DNA from: Lineus longissimus
Taxonomy: Eukaryota > Nemertea > Pilidiophora > Heteronemertea > Lineidae
Direction of reading: 5' to 3'
DNA: 64,000 nucleotides
Assembly (NCBI RefSeq): GCF_910592395.1
Contig: NC_088309.1
Coordinates: forward strand, 22,446,599-22,510,598
The notes under the pieces were generated by a model. The model was not told the origin of the DNA and searched no databases. It saw only the letters and a program-made list of their open reading frames with translations. Below, piece after piece: positions 60,484 to 64,000 of this stretch (the first letter of the stretch is position 1; every line of letters begins with the position of its first letter). The translations under genes and the position numbers were made by a program.

Positions 60484-60780
60484 GTGACATGCGTGCCTCA
60501 GCCAAACCTTAGAGTTATCAGAGCTGAAAACACCTTTGAATCTGTCCCAATCCTCTTACGTCGCCTTCTTGTATGCAGCATAGCACTCATCATCTTCCAT
60601 GCACATAATGGGTGATATGAATAAAGACTAACAAATGCTTTTATCTAAATCTCCATGTACATTTACACTAGGCCTTCCTGTACAAAACGGCGGAGAGTAA
60701 AGGCATTTGCTGGTCTTTATTCATATCACCCAATGTAACACTCACGGATCGCTTGACGTCCCTTTGAGTCCTATGACTTT
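60484..60780 (-). pseudogene. Broken copy of the last exon of the PAN gene
   Basis: The minus strand from about 60780 down to 60484 aligns with 54399-54600. Conserved pieces include SDNSKVWLRHACHE (parent FDNAKVWLRNVCHE) and, beyond the insertion, a GTGAGTGTTACA stretch matching the parent's FRECYT codons. An in-frame TAA lies in the KKAT/EDW region, the reading frame is shifted elsewhere, and a 125-bp inverted-repeat element at 60608-60732 splits it. No upstream PAN exons are visible nearby, so only a fragment was copied or has survived. Confidence 0.75.
60608..60732. mobile_element. MITE-like element, 125 bp, perfect 20-bp terminal inverted repeats
   Basis: The left end TGGGTGATATGAATAAAGAC is the exact reverse complement of the right end, and the match extends imperfectly to about 35 bases (CAAATGC, then CTTTTA versus CCTTTA). 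The element contains no gene. It interrupts a sequence that is continuous in the intact PAN exon, so the insertion boundaries are well supported. A clear target-site duplication is not evident, so I do not assign a superfamily. Confidence 0.75.
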
Positions 60781-60905
60781 TTTCAATCCCATGGGTAGTT
60801 TCGATGCGATATAAAAATAGTGCCCTTGTTTGTCGGACGATATATCAAATGTTTCCTTTCAGTTATGTTTCAGCACTAATCTCAAATTCTTTTTCAGATT
60901 TCCCG

Positions 60906-63900
60906 ATGGCTACATCGAATACCAGCATCAGCCCGGGCGTGGATCCGGCGGAGACCAATTCAGCCCCATCCTTCGTTAATGGCTTGCGAAGCACTATTGC
61001 AACCGGCAATCTTAGCTCTGATGACGCAATATGGATATTGACCAGTACCTTTATAATTTTCACCATGCAATCAGGTAGGACACCAACATCTCATGCAAGA
61101 TCATCAACGTTTTTGTCTGTATACATGTATTAAGGCTACAGTGCAGTTGTTTGTGGAATAGCAAAAACAGGAGTCAATCGCGCAGAATAGAGATGTTCGA
61201 ACCAGTTCAATCGACATAATGGCCCAGGCGCGATGATTTATCGTTTCAGGTTTTGGCCTGTTGGAATGTGGTACGGTGTCCAGTAAGAACGAGTTAAACA
61301 TCATGATAAAGAACATGGTCGACGTCATCTTCGGCGGTACAACTTTCTGGATGTTTGGCTATGCGTTTCAGTTCGGCCAAGCTGAGGGTGCGAATTGGTT
61401 CTGCGGGATGGGAGATTATCTCCTTATCCACGAAGATGAAAAAAGTGAGGGAGACACACTTGCCCATTATTTTTTCCAGTCCTCCTTTTCCACCACTGCC
61501 GCTACCATCGTTTCTGGTAAGTCCTCCTAACCGTCTTAAATCCATGTTACCAGGTACAAGTTTGTTTTCCGTCAAAGAAATGTTCTTTTTTTTCGCTTGG
61601 TAGCTTTTTTCTTCCTTCCGGTGATTAATTTCTTATTGGAACTTTCTTGTTGCCAACAACGTTTCCTGCAGTTTTCGCAAGAGAATTTCTTGTTACAAAC
61701 ATCAATTGCTTTTTTGAATGTGCTTGTTAACCAACCATAACACTAACCCAAACGCAAGTAGCTTATTTTCGCCTACATGTACAATGTAGTTACCACAATA
61801 ACTGATTTCAATTGTAAATTTTGCCTTCCTTCTTTTTTCAGGGGCAATGGCAGAAAGAACGAAGCTTTTAGCCTATATCGCTTTCTCTTGTTTTAACACC
61901 CTCATTTTCGTCTTCCCCGCCCATTGGATTTGGAGCAATAGGGGATTTCTTAAGGTACGCGTGCAGTCCACTGACTGTATCGAGTTTAAACAAAGAGTAT
62001 AAGAAATTAACACCACACTGGTGGGTCTCTGTTCTAAAATCGAGTTGACCGGAAGGGTGGGGCTAAAATGTAAAATGACGAAGCCAATGACAGCACGTCA
62101 ATTCGATCGCGTAAAATCGGAACCGCAGGCGCGAGAATACGTCACTGTGTAGCAGACATGCAATACATTGCTACGTTATAGTTGAGGTGTTAAGATACAT
62201 GCATGTTGTTCTTATCGGTTGTCTGCTTTTTATAGCAGTAAACATCCATCGTTGCCAATTTAATTATATTTCAGGAGTTGCAAGTAATTGATGTGGCGGG
62301 AGCAGGGCCAGTACATATACTTGGTGGAACCACTGGTCTCGTGGCCACATTGATGCTTAAGCCCCGAATGAACCGATTTACCAAGTCTGAGCCCAAGTCC
62401 AAGATGAGTTCGCCCACTAATGCTATGCTAGGGATGTTCATGCTTTGGTGGGTAGAACAAGGTTCACCCCTGTTAGACTTAAAATCAATTTAAATCCTCT
62501 CGCAGGGGCTAGCAGACGAGCCATTAGATATTCCTTGTAGAGCTGTATATTTTAGACGATAGCATTCTGCACCGCTCAATAGTACTGGAAAGTGGTGCAT
62601 GAATTCGGACTGCAACATAGGGTAACGTTGACAATTCTTGTAACCATAGGACCTTTTTGCAAATACATTTTTGTACTGCCTTTTAAGCCGCCGTAAGGAG
62701 GTTTTATAATAATTTTTTTCCAGCCATATCATTTCTTTGTTCACATTGCTTCTTTGTTTTCATCAGTGAAGACATTTCTAGAACCAGTTTAATCTTTGAG
62801 CTCGTGTCCAGGCTTCCGGTTGAGATGGCCGGATTTTTGTTCCAACTGATGTCCCGATATGTTTTCATTGCGACGTACCATTGATATTTCTAGGTGGGGA
62901 TGGCTAGGCTTCAACTGCGGCAGCACTTTTGGCATCACCGATAACAAGTGGATCCTAGCGGCACGGTCAGCAGTGGCAACTATCAGTTCATCAATTGGTG
63001 GAGGGATGGTTGGAATGGGACTCAGGTAAATAGTATACATGTTCGACATTAAGTAATATGATAAAGCACTCAACACCGCTGGCCAGTATTGTTTTTTGTT
63101 AAAAAAGATAGGGCACATCCTATTCCGATCAGACAATTGAAGACTGAACTGAACCAATGTGTTTCTACGGAGATACTGATGGAATGATATAGATCAAAGA
63201 GCATTAAATCGGTATTTTAATCATGTGAACATCAAGGCAATTCCATAGCATGACATGTTCGGTACATGATCGGAGTGCCCAAATTGAAGAAAATGATACG
63301 TCGAGTAGCGAGATGCAAAGAAAATTAAACTTTATGAAAGACTTCTTGCTTTTCTTTGACTGTTCCAGTTACACGTTCAAGAAGAGAAAATTTGACATTG
63401 CCGACCTGATCAACAGTATTCTTGGTTCCTTGGTATCGATAACGGGTAAGTTTGATTCAAAACGACAAATTGTCTGGTTAATGCCTACGTCGTTCTTGTA
63501 TACTTTTTTGGTTTTGTTTATATTTGACACGATTCATTGATAATTTAGAAATAAGCATTGGCTCTGTACAGTAACCAGACAATGTCAACGTGATGACAGT
63601 ACCTGACGGGTATCATCATTGTAAAACTATATAATCATGTGTACGCAGCCACAAAATTTAAATCTATATTCAATGTTTTTATATGTAACTGGAAAATCTT
63701 CATTTTCAAATTTCAAGTTTGGTAGGAACGGCATAGCCCGTTATTGACAACGTGTGTACTGTCATATACTGTATATGTTCCTTTTGTACTTTTCCTAACA
63801 TCTATATTTAAGTGAATATCTTTATGAATGCATATTTAGATACATGTATTGACCGAGAGCTTTTTTTAACCAGGTTACTGTGCCTACGCCTATCCATGGG

Positions 63901-63987
63901 AAGGCTTTATCATCGGCTGTGTAGGTGCAGTCATCGTATTTTTCGGAGTGAAGTTGCTCGAGGACCTCAAGATCGACGACCCAGTGG
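60906..63987 (+). CDS. amt: Ammonium transporter, Amt/MEP class, 5' seven coding exons (3' end outside window)
   Basis: Exons 60906-61074, 61250-61516, 61842-61954, 62275-62447, 62894-63025, 63369-63445 and 63874-63987; all phases match, giving 348 residues so far, and a donor (GTGAGT) at 63988 shows it continues. An acceptor at 60896-60897 means a 5' UTR exon lies upstream. ILTSTFIIFTMQSGFGLLEC is the first membrane helix signature. FFQSSFSTTAATIVSGAMAE carries the first pore phenylalanine (F136). DVAGAGPVHILGG holds the conserved Asp (D189) and first pore His (H197) of the twin-His site. LWWGWLGFNCGST holds the second gate phenylalanine (F247). AYAYPWEGFIIGCVGAV follows. Amt proteins move ammonium or ammonia across the plasma membrane. 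The cytoplasmic loop KPRMNRFTKSEPKSKM is lysine-rich. Usual length is 450-500 residues, so about a quarter is missing. Confidence 0.93.
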
Positions 63988-64000
63988 GTGAGTCATCGCT

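Noticed and set aside
1-64000. tRNA, rRNA or other structured RNA genes
   Set aside because: I saw no tRNA box pair or rRNA-like stretch on reading; this is not an exhaustive covariance search.

Overview
The window is nuclear genomic DNA from a marine-type invertebrate animal. Protein-coding genes are split by GT-AG introns of about 0.1-1.7 kb, domains are metazoan (SR proteins, PAN/apple, CCP/sushi, fibronectin-like and TSP1-like modules), and there is an Amt-class ammonium transporter, which vertebrates lack. A lophotrochozoan or an invertebrate deuterostome fits; the sequence alone does not let me name the species. I rebuilt gene models by hand from splice sites, reading frames and matching intron phases.

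Layout. (1) 1-16.7 kb, plus strand: three SRSF1-type splicing factor genes in tandem: the last exon of copy A (49-255), complete copy B (7882-10041) and complete copy C (15056-16666). The spacers hold small tandem repeats and no other gene that I can support. (2) 16.9-20.8 kb: gene-poor, with a decayed Penelope-like reverse transcriptase fragment, a minisatellite and G-runs. (3) 20.9-48.9 kb, minus strand: one very large secreted-protein gene. I can chain 51 exons with matching phases into one open frame of about 3586 residues: signal peptide, cysteine-rich and TSP1-like N-terminus, roughly 20 fibronectin-like modules, and one galactose-binding-like module near the C-terminus. (4) 50.0-53.9 kb, plus strand: a divergent pantothenate-kinase-like gene with 8 exons. 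(5) 54.4-56.5 kb, minus strand: a secreted protein with three PAN/apple-like domains. (6) 57.5-59.5 kb, minus strand: a secreted protein with seven nearly identical CCP/sushi repeats; its signal-peptide exon is homologous to that of the PAN gene. (7) 59.5-60.9 kb: a broken copy of the PAN gene's last exon with a small inverted-repeat transposon inside it. (8) 60.9 kb to the end, plus strand: the 5' seven coding exons of an Amt ammonium transporter that continues past the window.

The gene neighbourhood is not an operon. Three secreted-protein genes made of adhesion or recognition modules (FN3-like, PAN, CCP) lie close together on the minus strand, with signs of recent local duplication: a shared signal exon, a homogenised CCP array, a PAN exon pseudogene, an 85-bp tandem duplication and a duplicated exon in the giant gene. 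That suggests a fast-evolving secreted-protein cluster; a role in adhesion or immunity is inference only. The most interesting items are the giant FN3-like gene, the PAN/CCP signal-exon sharing, and the altered pantothenate-kinase-like protein.
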